Below, one piece after another: positions 21,398 to 32,002 of a stretch of DNA of 64,000 nucleotides. The translations under genes and the position numbers were made by a program. The notes beneath the pieces were generated by a model. It had not been told where the DNA came from. It did no database searches and saw only the letters and a list, made by a program, of their open reading frames with translations. The stretch comes from Micractinium sp. NFX-FRZ (Eukaryota > Chlorophyta > Trebouxiophyceae > Chlorellales > Chlorellaceae): contig JAPTJF010000237.1 in NCBI GenBank assembly GCA_029339195.1, positions 29,374 to 93,373 of the forward strand, written 5' to 3'. Every line of letters begins with the position of its first letter. Position 1 is the first letter of the stretch.

Positions 21398-23906
21398 ATG
21401 AGGATGGCAGCCACACTTCGATACATACCCACCATGGTGCGTTTGCCGTGGTGCGTGGATCACGACTGTATGCAGCAGTTGAGAGATGCAGCACCCACTG
21501 CGGCCTGTCCCCAACTCACCGACCCCCAAGCGCACAGCGTGCATAGCGTGATTGACACACAAGGCCTCACGTCGAGCTCACCTGAAGCCGTACTTTCACG
21601 CACCAACTGCTCCCCTCATTCTTGCAGCCCTCTGTGTGGCATGGGGCAGCTCCACAGCAGCTGCAGGCGTCACCGGCGCTACCTCTCCCTACAGACCTGC
21701 CCCTCGGACTCCCTTCTCCGTGGCTGTCCTGGGGGAGGTCCTGTCAGGGAGGAGGGGCAGCAGCGGCAGCAGCAGCAGGATGCCAGCTGGACGGGAGCAG
21801 TCCAGCAGCAGCTGCGGGACTCCGTTCGAGCCTCCCTCGGCCTACCCATGACTGACCTTCCAAGCAGCCAGGCAGCCGCCAGCAGCGCTACCACCCGCAG
21901 CGTCCTAGTAGGTCAGATCAGCAGCTGCCGTGTGCAGCAGGAGGGCAGCAGCGAGCAAAAGCAGGCGGCGCCGCCGACGCCACAGCCTGCACAAGAGGAG
22001 CAGCAGCAGCCGTGGACGCCGCCCGCCTGCCTGCCAGGCAGCCCGGCCCCACAGCCAGGGCTAGACACAGAATCGGAGCAGGAGCCGGAGCTGTCAGAGC
22101 TGTGCTGCTGCTGCATCTGCTTCGAGGACTGCCTTGAAGCCGACATGCTGCCAGCAGGTGTGTGTGTGGGGGGGCGTGAGCAGATCATCTTCAAAGAGGA
22201 GAGCAAGTGTGGGTTTCTGTGCCTGTTGGACTTCTAGGGACAATGCAGAGGGCCCTGCCCGTGCGCCGCCAGGGGCGCACCTCGGCCCCCGCCCCATCCC
22301 TCTTCCGTGTTCCTTCCCCCTGCCAGGCAATTGCGACCACACCTTCTGCCGCGCCTGCCTGGCAGGCCACCTGGCAGCCCGCCTCGACGGCACAGCCTTC
22401 CCGCCCAGCTGCCCACACCCTGGCTGCGCGGCAGTCATGGCGCACGCGCGCTGCACCCCGCTGCTGCCCCTGCTGGCGCCGGCAGCTGCCGAGCGGCACC
22501 TTGCCCTGCTGGCAGAGCGCAGCGTGCCAGCTGGCAGCCGCTTCTACTGCCCCTCCCCCGCCTGCTCACAGCTGCTGGTGGTCGAAGCAGCAGAGCCAGA
22601 TGAAGCCCCACGCCCCTGCCCCGCCTGCCGCACGCTGGTGTGCGCGTGGTGCCGCGTGGCCTGGCACACGGGCGGGACTTGCGCGGAGCAAGGGGTGAGC
22701 AGGCAGGCAGGCACCTCACCTTGGTGCTTCCCTGCCTGCACACAGCCTGCGTTACCAACTTTGCACAGCGGATGATTGCACAGAGGCTCTCTGCAACGCA
22801 AGCAAGGTGTGGTCAACGCTTTGCGAACTGTGGGGCTGCTGGCTTCCCGCCGCCTGCGCAGGCCCTGGCTGCGCTGGAGGGAGGCGTGGCCTCTGGCAGC
22901 GAGCTGGCCGTGCTCGCACAGTACCTCCGCTGGAAGACCTGCCCCGGCTGCAGGCACGCGTGGTGGCAGTTCTGCATCCACAAGGGCCAGCACCCCAGCC
23001 AGCACAAGACACAGCACTATCCCGGCAGCCCTGACAGTCCAGATTTGGAAGGAGAGGATTGATCCTCTCCTTCCATGTGGAGGTGGCAGGGCAGGCACAC
23101 AACATGCAAGGGAGTGCTTCTGAAGCATGCACTGGCGTGCGTTTCCCATGCTGTGTCCCGATGCTGCAGGGCGCTGATTGAGAAGGTGTCGGGGTGCAAC
23201 CACATGACCTGCCTCTGCGGCTGCGAGTTCTGCTTCCTGTGTGGGGCGGCTGGCTTCGATGCCTGTGAGCTATAGAATGCCACGGCTACAATGATGGGCA
23301 GCCACGGCCTGTCTTTGCCTGCTGACCAAGGAGTGCAGCGCAGCAGCGGCTGACTGGCTGAGCCCAGCCGCAGGGCGGTTCCGCGAGGGAATGCCACGCG
23401 AGCGGTTGGCTGTACAGCTTGCAAGCTGCGGTCACAGTGTGCAGTGCCCTCCTCCCACCCTCCTCTCCTCTGCTGCAGGCGAGTGCGACATGTACGCCGC
23501 CGCACCGCTGCCGCAGCTGCTAGCGCAGGGCGCGGCAGAGGCGCCGGCAGTGGCAGAGGCAGATGCCGTGCCCACCTGGGTGCCGGAGCACAGGCGCCCA
23601 CGCTTCCGCACCAGGCTGTGCCACTTTCACCTCATGGTGGGTGCCCGGGGGTCGCTGGCTGATGCCTGCTGCTGGTTGTTGGCAGGCTGTCCAGTCTTTA
23701 CAAAGGCACGCGTTGGTGCTTTACCCAACCCCTTGCTGGGCGTTTCTGGCAGGGCCCACCCGTCAGCCTCATGTTGCCGCCCGACTCAAAGAGTGCTGGA
23801 CCCTGCCTGGCTGCAGGGCGACTGCTGGGATGGCGAGAGGTGCTGCTTTGCGCACTCGGCAGCTGAGCTGCGGGTGGCGCACCCTGCGGGCAGCCGTGTG
23901 TGGTGA
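21398..23906 (+). CDS. RBR (RING-IBR-RING) E3 ubiquitin ligase with C-terminal CCCH zinc finger
   Basis: Six exons (21398-22157, 22327-22694, 22862-22959, 23170-23264, 23479-23636, 23817-23906) give 522 residues. After a low-complexity N terminus, RING1 opens with CCCCICFEDC and GNCDHTFCRACL. An IBR follows (YCPSPACSQLL, CPACRTLVCAWC, HTGGTC). RING2 reads TCPGCRHAALIEKVSGCNHM and CGCEFCFLCG, with Cys 418 at the position of the catalytic cysteine that forms the ubiquitin thioester in RBR ligases. The last two exons add TRLCHFHLM/GDCWDGERCCFAHS, a perfect C-x7-C-x5-C-x3-H finger (Cys 488, 496, 502, His 506) of the RNA-binding CCCH type. The start is uncertain: a good acceptor near 21627 means the first 75 residues could be replaced by another exon. 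Confidence 0.88.
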
Positions 23907-24528
23907 ATACCCGGGGGCAGGGCAGCAAGCGTGCCCGAGCGAGCCATGCCTGCCTGGTAACGAGCAGGCACCCACTTCGAAGCAGATTGGGGCAAGCAAG
24001 AGCAGGCCTTACGAGAGCCGCTGCCAGCGGGTCAAACTGCTGTTCAGCGTGACAAGATTGGGCTGTGCTTGCCTGCACCCCAAGACCTGCCTCTTCCTCA
24101 AAACGAGCCACCATGCAAGCCAGGCCACCTTGCGCGTGCACTTTCATGGGCTTGCCAACCCACAGCCCTGTTGGTTGAATGCCCTTCGATTTGCATTCAA
24201 GGTGGTATGTCAGCTAGAGTGGGGCCAGGCAGCAGATAGCATGCAGTGTGCTCAACCAGAGGAGCGAGCGCGGACAAATGGCACACCCCAACACACCTTT
24301 CGGGTGGGTATGAGGTGTGCAGCAAGTGGGCAAATATGATGCAAGAAGAGCGTAATAATGTAGCTGTTCAATCTGTACATTCTTTCAAGCAGGCAAAGGA
24401 GGGCAAAGGGCCTGCTAGCTGCCGCCACCGAGATATTGCTGGGAGCAGGCGGGGAGCCAACACAGGCCAGCCTGTGGCTCCTGTCCATCATCCCATCATG
24501 TCGTTACTCGCCCAGCAAGTGGCACCCC
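23907..24528. other. Convergent intergenic region containing repeat copy A
   Basis: This 622-base gap lies between the RBR ligase (+) and the cysteine-rich gene (-). About half of it is copy A of the dispersed repeat. No TGTAA signal was found for either gene. Confidence 0.45.
24148..24440 (+). repeat. Dispersed repeat, copy A
   Basis: This stretch of roughly 290 bases aligns with 26997-27300 in the same order and orientation. Shared blocks include TGCCAACCCACA, ACCTTTCGGGTG, CTGTTCAATCTGTACAT and TCAAGCAGGCAAAGGA. It overlaps the presumed 3' UTR of the cysteine-rich gene. The origin is unknown: a degenerate non-autonomous element or a duplicated gene flank. Confidence 0.65.
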
Positions 24529-25623
24529 TCAGGGCGGGGGGCCGAGGCAGTAGCACTGCTCGCCCATCTGCTCACACCCGTCAGGGCAGAGGCTCTGAGC
24601 CTCGCCCTGAGCCTGGCAGGTGCAGCTGCCGTTCTCGGGGGCCGAGCACCTGCGTCAGAGAAGGGGTGTTTGCAGAATCCTTTTCGCACCGCAATGTGGC
24701 GTTATGCATGCAGCTCACAGATCACTAGTGCCGGTACCGTGTGCACTACACTGTTGAATCTTTTGTGAAACGGCACTGTTGCCACCGGTTGCAAACCTCC
24801 ACCCACATGCCGCTGCTATGCTGCGACCTGCAAACCAGCCAGCCAGTCGGCCAACACAGCAACAAAAGCCAGCATGAAGACAACCGTGCTGGCATGCTGG
24901 AGGGACAGCCCTGGGGAATCGAGGAGGCACTCACTTGAGTTCGGCTTTGGTGCAGGCCGGGTTAGGGATAGCAGTGGACGAGGCCGTTGGGGCGCCAGGG
25001 GCCCCGCAGTAGCAGTTCCCCTCCCCTACGCCCACGCAGCTTGCCGGGCAGGGTGTGACCTTGCAGGCGCAGGCGCCGCCTTCGGGGGCCGTGCACCTGC
25101 AGGCAGGGGGTGGGGAGGCCTTAAGCTTTCATCTCACTACCGTGACAGCACAATGGACGGCACAGCCACAGCAGCTACTCCGCAGGGTATGGCGGATGCT
25201 GTGGTGCAGTAACCATAGGAAATTCCACTGCTACCCGCACCGAATGGCCTCCTCCTTGCTTCCCAGCTGCCAGCAAGCCCACGGCATGCGGCAGCAGCAG
25301 CCCACCGCCCCGACATGCCCCAAGGTACAATTTTTGGGGGGTGCAGAAATCCACCGCCAAGCTCTGGGTTCCTTGCAATACTTTGGCACTGTGGGCACAG
25401 CCCTGCCACCTGGTAGGACAGGGCACGTCCAGGTCACCGCGAGCAGCACTCACTGGTTTGCCGGGTCGTTGCAGGCCGGGTTGGCGGCGGCCTCGGTCGG
25501 CTCTGGGGACACGGCCACGTCTGCGAGGGACCGGCCATGCACGCCGCTGGGCCGTGCAGAGGCGGTGCCTGCCAGCAGGCAGAGCACCAGGAAGGCAGCG
25601 CCAGTGCGCTGGTTGAGCGTCAT
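24529..25623 (-). CDS. Secreted cysteine-rich protein of two eight-Cys modules, novel
   Basis: Three exons (25454-25623, 24935-25096, 24529-24649) splice to 150 residues. Both introns are phase 2, with clean GTGAGT donors. MTLNQRTGAAFLVLCLLAGT then ASA is a textbook signal peptide, cleaved near residue 23. After a linker of about 28 residues come two modules with the pattern C-x6-C-x7-C-x-C-x(4 or 9)-C-x3-C-x(6-7)-C-x-C. The first runs from NPACNDPANQC through CTAPEGGACAC to NCYC. The second runs from NPACTKAELKC through CSAPENGSCTC to QCYC and is followed by LGPPP and the stop. Eight Cys per module suggest four disulfides, or a metal-binding role given the C-x-C pairs. Exon 2 holds most of module 1 and the start of module 2, as expected after duplication of a phase 2-2 exon. 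I recognise no known family. Confidence 0.72.
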
Positions 25624-25762
25624 TGGACCTGCAAACCCCAGGGGCATGGTGGAGTGAAATGGTCTGGAGGCGGGGCGGCGGGGCGTGCGGAGGCGGCGCC
25701 AGCCAGAAGGCAAGGCAGCGACAGTACGCGGGCTGAGCTCCATTGTGCCTGCAAGGTTGAAC
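25570..25762 (-). repeat. Degenerate tandem duplication of the cysteine-rich gene's first exon
   Basis: The block around the start codon at 25623 is repeated 120 bases upstream around an ATG at 25743. Both copies read TTGCAG, a short spacer, CAATG, then GCTCA, GCG, ACTG and CGCTGCC. The upstream copy has lost about 12 bases of the signal-peptide part and is frame-shifted relative to it. If translation began at 25743 the frame would run into the real start, but no signal peptide would form. Confidence 0.7.
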
Positions 25763-26740
25763 TCCACACCCGTTTAGACGAAAATGCATTGACCGCCGAT
25801 CACCGCAGGCTAGATAGCGATGCCGAATGTACTCGGCAGGACCACCCCTGAGACCTAGGACCCCCCGAGACATGTCGCCGCAACTCTGGACGCTCGACTG
25901 GAGCCGCCCTTCAGACCCCTCGACTGGAAGTGGGGAAGGCACCCCAGACCGAGGACAGGGCCGCCTGTGACACCTCCCCAGCCCGGCGGTTGTCAGCTTC
26001 GGCGTCTCGCACCGAAACGAAGAATGCAGGCAGCGTGTGGGCACTGCCAGGAGCGCACGGAGCGCCAAAACAACCCGGCCTGCACAGTTGTGAGCTTGCC
26101 TGGTAGGTCGCACGGCGCCACACACGAGCTGGGCACCCTGCGCAGCTGGGAGGTTTGAAATTAGAAGGGGAGGGGGAGATAATTCAGGGAGGAGGAGGGG
26201 CCAGGAGGGATGCCACAGTAAGCGGTTTGAGGTGCCTGGTACCGCCGCCAGCTGGTTGTCGTACAGCACCGTCGCCAGTTCAGGCTGAGCACCGCCAGTT
26301 CAAGCTCAGTGCATTCTTCTCGGTGACTCATTGTTGACTTCCCTGTTCACCTGCTGCCACTAGTTCCGGTCTGGTGAGCTTGGCTGGGTTGATTGATTTT
26401 AGATCGAGAACAGAATGCCCGTGGGAGTCGAGCTGGGCTGGGAGACAGGCGGGCACGCCTCCTGCGTGCCACCTGTTCCCGGCGCTCCCCACAACGGGCC
26501 ACGACAGGTGGCGCTGTTGACCAGGGCCGGTGTCACCCTCCTGTGTTCTTTCTCCTCCCAGTCCCCTCCCCTTCCACCGCCGCCGCACCCCGCTGCCCGC
26601 TCACCCTTCACCGCCGCCTACCCATCTTCACCCTCACCCCGCTTGGTCGTGGGCATTCTTACTTCCCAGCAAAGAAGAGGAAGCAGAAGTCAATGTACAG
26701 GACAGGTTGCAGAGGCTTCCAGATGGCGCGGTAAACCTGC

Positions 26741-26798
26741 GGCAGGTGGTGCCTGCTCGTATCCAACAACCATGGCAGGTGGTGCCTGCTCGTATCCA
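26741..26798 (+). repeat. 25-base direct duplication
   Basis: Two identical 25-base copies, 26741-26765 and 26774-26798, start GGCAGGTGGTGCC and end CGTATCCA. They are eight bases apart, giving a period of 33. Confidence 0.85.
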
Positions 26799-26996
26799 GG
26801 GTGGCGCCGGACACAGCCAGACCGGCAAACAAGGCCCTGGCGGAAGTCATGCCTCTGTTTCTTTGCTGGAACAAGCGGTGCCTTCAACCCACCCCAACAC
26901 GTGGCGGTTTCAGCTGGGGTGGCATCTGAACTACACAGCCAGCCCCAGCTTCTCGACATCTCTGGACCGACGTGTCTGGACCTGGCTGTGCCCTTC

Positions 26997-27303
26997 CGTG
27001 GACCTGCCAACCCACACCCTCGCGCCCGTTCATTGCATTCCTTTCAATTTACTTTTGCATTGCAAAGAGTGATGTCGGCTAGGTGGGGGCAGCAGGTAGC
27101 AGGCAGAGGAGTGAAGAGGCACGGCAGGCACGGCCCGACCTACCTTTCGGGTGCGTCTGAGGGCTACAGGCAGTGGGTAACTGGGCTGCGCGAGAAGAGG
27201 AGGCTAGCTGGGTAGCAATGACCCTGCTGTTCAATCTGTACATGATCTCAAGCAGGCAAAGGATGCCAGGAAGAGTGCTAGTTGCCGCTAGAGCTTGCCC
27301 GGG
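26997..27303 (+). repeat. Dispersed repeat, copy B
   Basis: This is the second copy of the repeat at 24148-24440, same orientation, with many substitutions and small indels. It shares TGCCAACCCACA, ATGTCGGCTAG-like and CTGTTCAATCTGTACAT blocks in the same order. No gene is attached to it. Confidence 0.65.
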
Positions 27304-27779
27304 ACCAAGCGCACTACCGTGGCGCCGCGGCGGCCTCAGGCCGCTGCACATGCCCTACTTCTTCGTCATTTTATTGTTGAATGATAATTCTACCACCGAG
27401 CGGGGCACAGGCGAGCAGCGGAGTGGGCGGCAGGGAAGGTGTGGTGAGGCATTTGCCAGCCTGGTGCACACACCGCTCTCCAGCCATGCGGGGTGCAACA
27501 CACACTGGAAGGGTTCGGGTATGAGGTATACGCCATGCTTCCGAGTATCCGGCACAGTGGAAAGCTTTGATGGTATTATCATCGAGATTGATTAGGACTG
27601 CACGGCTGCTGGCAGCTGGTGCGCTTCCGAGGGCACCAAGCAGCGCGGGCGGCGGCGCCAGCATGGACTGCGTCCAAGGTGGAACCGGGAAGCCCACACA
27701 GCGCCCTGTACACAGCGATCATTTGACAGCAACAACCTTTGCTTTGCTTGCACTTTCTGCAGACACCTCTTCGCACCAC

Positions 27780-29951
27780 ATGGCGGCGGACAGCGGCGCT
27801 TTCGTCGATGAGCGGCTGGAAGCTGCTAAGGCTGTGCCCCCGGCACAGCGGACTCCTGAAGTTCGGGGTTTCATCCAGGCCTTCGCCTTCTTTGACGACC
27901 TCAACGCTGGGCTGCCGGACCCTCTCGCCCAGCCCGAAGCTGCTTTCAAGCTGGCGGCTGCTGCCCTCGGCATGGCAGGATCGGATGTTGAGACAGCGGA
28001 AGCCGTGAAGCGCACAGGCCTAGCGCTGCTCAAGTTCCTGCGGGCGGAGCGGCAGTGCCTGATGCCGCTGCTGAGTCACCCGGCAGCCGTCGCAGCCAAG
28101 CAAGGGGCGATTGGGCAGCTGCCGCCACTGCTGACTGCTCGCCCGCCCACGCACCCTGGCAGCGCCGACTTTGCATTTGGCCTCATGCTGCCGCTGCAGC
28201 AGCTGGCGCAGCAGGGGGTGTGGCCAGACGACAGCCTGCTTACGCTGCTCAAGGCAGCGGTAGCGCTGTGCGTGTTCGTGGCAGGCAGCCGGTCTGTGGA
28301 TGCAACGCTCACGCTGCAGCTGGCGCTGCGGGTGACCGCCCGGCTGCAGCAGGAGGGCGGCGCGGCAGGCGGCCGCCAGGAGCTGCAGCGCCAGCTGGCA
28401 GCGCTGCAGGCGGGCCTGCCAGCCCCGCTTCTGTCGTATGAAGAGCTGCTGGCTGACTGCATCATCCGCAAGCAGCAGTCGGTGTTCAATGCGTCGTACT
28501 ATGCCTCCCAAAGGGGCGCCGCGCCCCCTGCCGCCTGCCAGCAGGCACGTGCCCAGGCCCCGGCGGATGCAGCCCTGCTGAGGGCCATGTTTCCCGCCGG
28601 CCCTCGGGAGCTCTTCCACGCCGCATTCACCTGCGCCTGTGTTGGCCCGCGTGGCGGCAGCCCCGGCGCCGCTGAGCCAGCAGCAGCAGCAACAACAGGA
28701 GCAGCTGCAGCTGCAGCTGCAGCGCCACCGCCCCCAGCGGCTGCAGCGTCAGGGGCCGAGGAAGCCTCACAGCTGGGCAGCTTGCGGCAGGTGCGGCAGG
28801 CAGCCGTGGGCGCCCGCAGCGACTACTGGCTGGCCAAGGCCACCTATGGGATGGAGCCCTTAGTGCTTCAGGTGGGGCTTCCCGCATGGGGGGGCTGCAG
28901 GGCATTGGGGCATTCAAACCTTCAGCGTCACACCTTGTGCTACGGCTTCCCCATGCCTCAGAACAGAAAGCATGTGTCTGCTTGTTACACCTGCGCTGGC
29001 CACTGGTCTCAACTCTCTCCCGTGCTTCACAACACGTGCCGTGATTCCCTAATCAGAGCCACGTGTATATATGCCAAAGCAAGTCTATTACGATCCTGAG
29101 CCCCTGCCCCCTTGCTGCAGGGTCTGCACACCCGCAAGCTGGCGGTGCACCCGGGCACCATGCTGGAGTGGCTGCAGGAGGCAGACGCGGCCTACTCGCG
29201 CTGCAGCAAGCTGCTGCCCAAAGAGTGGCTGATCGAGGCGAGGGAGATGCGGAAGATCAGCCGCAACTTTCGCCCGCTGGTGCAGGCGGCAGCGGCAGCG
29301 GCCGTGCCCGGCGGCATCCCGGTCAGCCAGCTGGAGGGGGCCTACGCTGCCAGCAGGGCTGGAGCGCTGCCGCTGCTGGCGCAGGGGCGGCAGAGGTTCA
29401 ACCAGCGGCTGCACCACGGGGCGGTGGCACGCTGTCACGGTTGCGGGCAGCTCTCAGAGGACATGAGGAAGTGCTCAGGGTGCCGCACAGCACAGTACTG
29501 CAGGTGACAAGGGCAGCGCAGCTTGGTGGGGCGTGTTGGCTGTGCGCATCGGGGGGCCAGGGCGGTCACGGTGGGTGCGTGGGGCGGCCAGTGTGGCAGC
29601 GAGACATTTGGCATTTGGGCGGTGTGGCAGTGCGGCGCCGGCAGTGGGTTGTTCGTAACGTCGAGCTTGGTGTGCCGGTTTGACTGCTGTAGCACTTGTG
29701 TGGTTCTGCTGAGGGGCAGGAAGCAGGTCAGCATGCCATGGCTGCAGCAGCGCACTCTCGGCCATGCTGCCCGGAGGCCCTGTGACAGGCAGGCTTGCCT
29801 CGCCATGCTGGCGTGTCTTGCTGACGTACGCCCTTGCTGATCTGCTGCCCCTTCTGGATGCAGCCCACAATGCCAGCGCTCACACTGGAAGCAGCACAAG
29901 TCCGAGTGTCGGGCTGTCGCAGCTGCGGCAGCTGCTGACAGCAGCAGGTGA
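27780..29951 (+). CDS. MYND zinc-finger protein
   Basis: Three exons (27780-28871, 29121-29503, 29864-29951) give 520 residues from MAADSGAFVDERL. The frame is open further upstream, so a longer first exon is possible. Most of the protein is Ala/Leu-rich helix, with a low-complexity Ala/Pro segment near residue 310. The C terminus is a MYND finger: CHGCGQ, KCSGCRTAQYCS (split by the last intron), CQRSHWKQHKSEC. This fits the C-x2-C...C-x2-C...C-x3-C...H-x3-C pattern. MYND fingers bind proline-containing partner peptides and are common in algae as stand-alone adaptors. No SET domain is visible, so it is probably not a methyltransferase. TGTAA lies 85 bases after the stop. Function beyond protein binding is unknown. 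Confidence 0.82.
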
Positions 29952-30326
29952 AGCGGGGCCAGCCCGCAGGCTGCTAGCGGGGGCATCGGAGGCGGTTGAG
30001 ACGGACCTACTACTGGCTGTCTTCAGAGACGCCTGTGTAAACCTTTAGTATGGCTAAGCTGAATGAATAGTGATGCACTGTGAGCTGAGCTTGAATGAGA
30101 GCATGCAGCGAACGGGCCTCCTTTCTATGCAGCGAACGCACCCACTGCCTCGCCAGCTCAGCTCGCCAGCTCAGACCTGGCCAGGTCCTCCGTCTGATGT
30201 CGCCATGTGAATTATAATTGGTTAAGTTCAAATCTATCGTCACAGCTGCCCTGACCCCGCCGGTCAGCGCGCGTTTTGACCGTGGCTCTCCCGGTTGACC
30301 CGACCACCCCACTTCGGCCGCCCAGC
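29952..30326. other. Intergenic gap between co-directional genes
   Basis: TGTAA at 30036 marks the end of the MYND transcript. Short repeats follow: GCAGCGAACG twice near 30105-30140 and CCAGCTCAG twice near 30153-30175. The rest is the 5' flank of the coiled-coil gene. Confidence 0.5.
30036..30040 (+). terminator. TGTAA polyadenylation signal
   Basis: This TGTAA lies 85 bases after the stop of the first MYND-finger gene. Confidence 0.55.
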
Positions 30327-32002
30327 ATGAGCAAGGACGTGGCCGCGGAGTTGCGCAGAATACAAGCTCTGCTTGCGGGCCACCAGGACGGCGGTGGCGG
30401 CAGCTATGGCGCGGCTGGGCCCCAGCCGCCACCGCCGCCGCCCGCCGTCTCCTCGTCGGCCGTCGACACCAGCGACTCGGAGGAGGACCTGCCGCCGCCG
30501 CCAGCCGCGATGAACCGCAAGATTCGGGCCGGTGGTTCTGCTCCAGCGCAGCAGGCGCATGTGCACGAGCTGGAGCGGCAGCTGGCGGCGCTGCGGCAGC
30601 AGCACCAGCAGGAGGCCGACCGCTGCAAGAGGCTGGAGGAGGCCCTGGGAGAGGCGCAGCGCGACGGCGCCCTGGTGAGCAGCCGCCTTCGGGGCGAGCT
30701 GCTGAGCAAGCAGGAGGAGGTGAGCACCAGGGAGTGATAAGGCTGGTACTGTGGACACCTCTTTGATATGCGGCCCATGCAGGTTCCCGGGCAGATGGGC
30801 AGGCACTCCTGCTGAGCATTACTCAACGTACAACCGCCATTACAAAATGCCACCCCCATGAACCCTGCAGACCGCCCAGCTGGCTGAGCTGGTGATGCAG
30901 CTGCGTGACGAGGCGGACGAGCTGCGCCACCAGCTGCACCACGCCACCTCGGCGGCGCAGGCCAGCGGGCACAGCGCGCATGCCAGCCTGGAGCAGCTGC
31001 AGGCGGCTGCCACAGAGTGGCGGCGCCAGGGGGAGGACAGCCTGGAGCTGCTGGCTGAAGAGCGGGAGCGCAGCACTGGCCTGCAAGCGGAGGCTCACCG
31101 CCTGCAGGCGCAGGTGGAGTCGCTGCAGCGCCAGCTGGGCGACGAGCGGGACCGTGCGCGCGCCGCCACGGCAGAGGCGGCTGGGCTGAGCGCCGCCACA
31201 GCCCTCGTGGGCGGCCCTGCTGGCCTGGTGGCAGACCTGCGCCAGCGCCTGCGCCAGGAGCGCGCGTGGCGCAAGGCGGTGACGCAGTGGCTGCAGGGCG
31301 AGATGGCCACACGGGCAGACCTGGAGCGGGTGCTTGTCAACGTGGGTGCTGCCGCCCGCACCGGACAGGAAGCGCAGTGCACGGGCTGGGGCGTGCACGG
31401 GGCGTCGCCGCCGCCGCTGCCGCCGCGCCGCATGGGTGCCAGCCAGCTGGCGCAGCAGCAGCAGCCCGCCTCGCCAACTGCGGTGCACGTGACGGTGCAC
31501 AGCCCGCCGGGCGGGCACACACTCATGGTGGGGGTGGACACCGGCGCAGGCACCACTGATGCCAGCGAGTACTGTGGCAGCCGGGAGGAGCGGCGGGAAG
31601 AGCGGGGTGCTCGTGGTGCCCGCAAGGCAGGCAGGAGCGGAGCCCGCGACGGCGCAGCCTCAAGCAGCAGCGCGGCCGGTACCAACAGCGGCAGCAAGGG
31701 CAGCGATAACGGCGGCAACAGCAGGGCGGACTGGCGCGACCACTTCCAACAAACCATGGCTGTAAGAGGGCAGGGGCTCGGGGACATGGGCAGGCTCATG
31801 GAGAGATGCCATCTCCAGTGGGCCCTTGGTGATATAGAGTCACATTTTTAAGCAGTGGATCTGAGTGTGAATGCACCGTGTACTTCTTCACTCACTTGAC
31901 TTGCCTTCCGCTCATGGACTGCAGGCCTTTGACGAGAGGCACACGCGGCTGCAGGCCGAGCTGTCGTCACTGCGCAGGGAGGCCCTGCTGCAGGCCACTT
32001 GA
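30327..32002 (+). CDS. Coiled-coil protein of unknown function
   Basis: Three exons (30327-30719, 30871-31761, 31925-32002) give 453 residues; both introns are phase 0. The N terminus MSKDVAAELRRIQALLAG is a short amphipathic helix. It is followed by a Pro-rich, acidic linker (PPPPPP, DTSDSEEDLPPPP). Residues of about 75-265 form a long heptad-type coiled coil (QLAALRQQHQQEADRCKRLE, LRDEADELRHQL, LQAEAHRLQAQVESLQ). The second half is a low-complexity Arg/Gly/Ser/Ala-rich region, ending in a short helix FDERHTRLQAELSSLRREAL. No transmembrane segment, signal peptide or catalytic motif is visible. A scaffold, basal-body or Golgi tether role is possible, but nothing specific supports one. TGTAA lies 106 bases after the stop. 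Confidence 0.75.

Larger units (their letters stand above)
25744..27779. other. Long gene-poor region with repeat copy B
   Basis: This 2.0-kb stretch contains the degenerate duplicate noted at 25743, short direct repeats near 26250-26310 (CACCGCCAGTTCA), a 25-base direct duplication near 26741-26798, and repeat copy B. The last 200 bases before 27780 stay open in the frame of the MYND gene and may hold its 5' UTR or an upstream exon. No other gene could be supported. Confidence 0.45.

Noticed and set aside
21286..21546. 86-codon plus-strand frame beginning MDVYERQWRTG ahead of the RBR ligase
   Set aside because: It looked protein-like but ends without a usable donor into the RBR frame and has no recognisable family. 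It is left as possible 5' UTR.
23391..24339. Extra frames continuing past the RBR stop
   Set aside because: They read through an intron and the 3' flank. The CCCH-containing exon ends at 23906 in the only frame consistent with splicing.
26415..27215. 266-codon plus-strand frame in the gene-poor region
   Set aside because: It runs through the diverged repeat copy B and a 25-base direct duplication, shows no domain, and has no start or polyadenylation context.
30276..30737. Start of the coiled-coil gene further upstream at 30276
   Set aside because: That codon is not ATG. The first in-frame ATG is at 30327.
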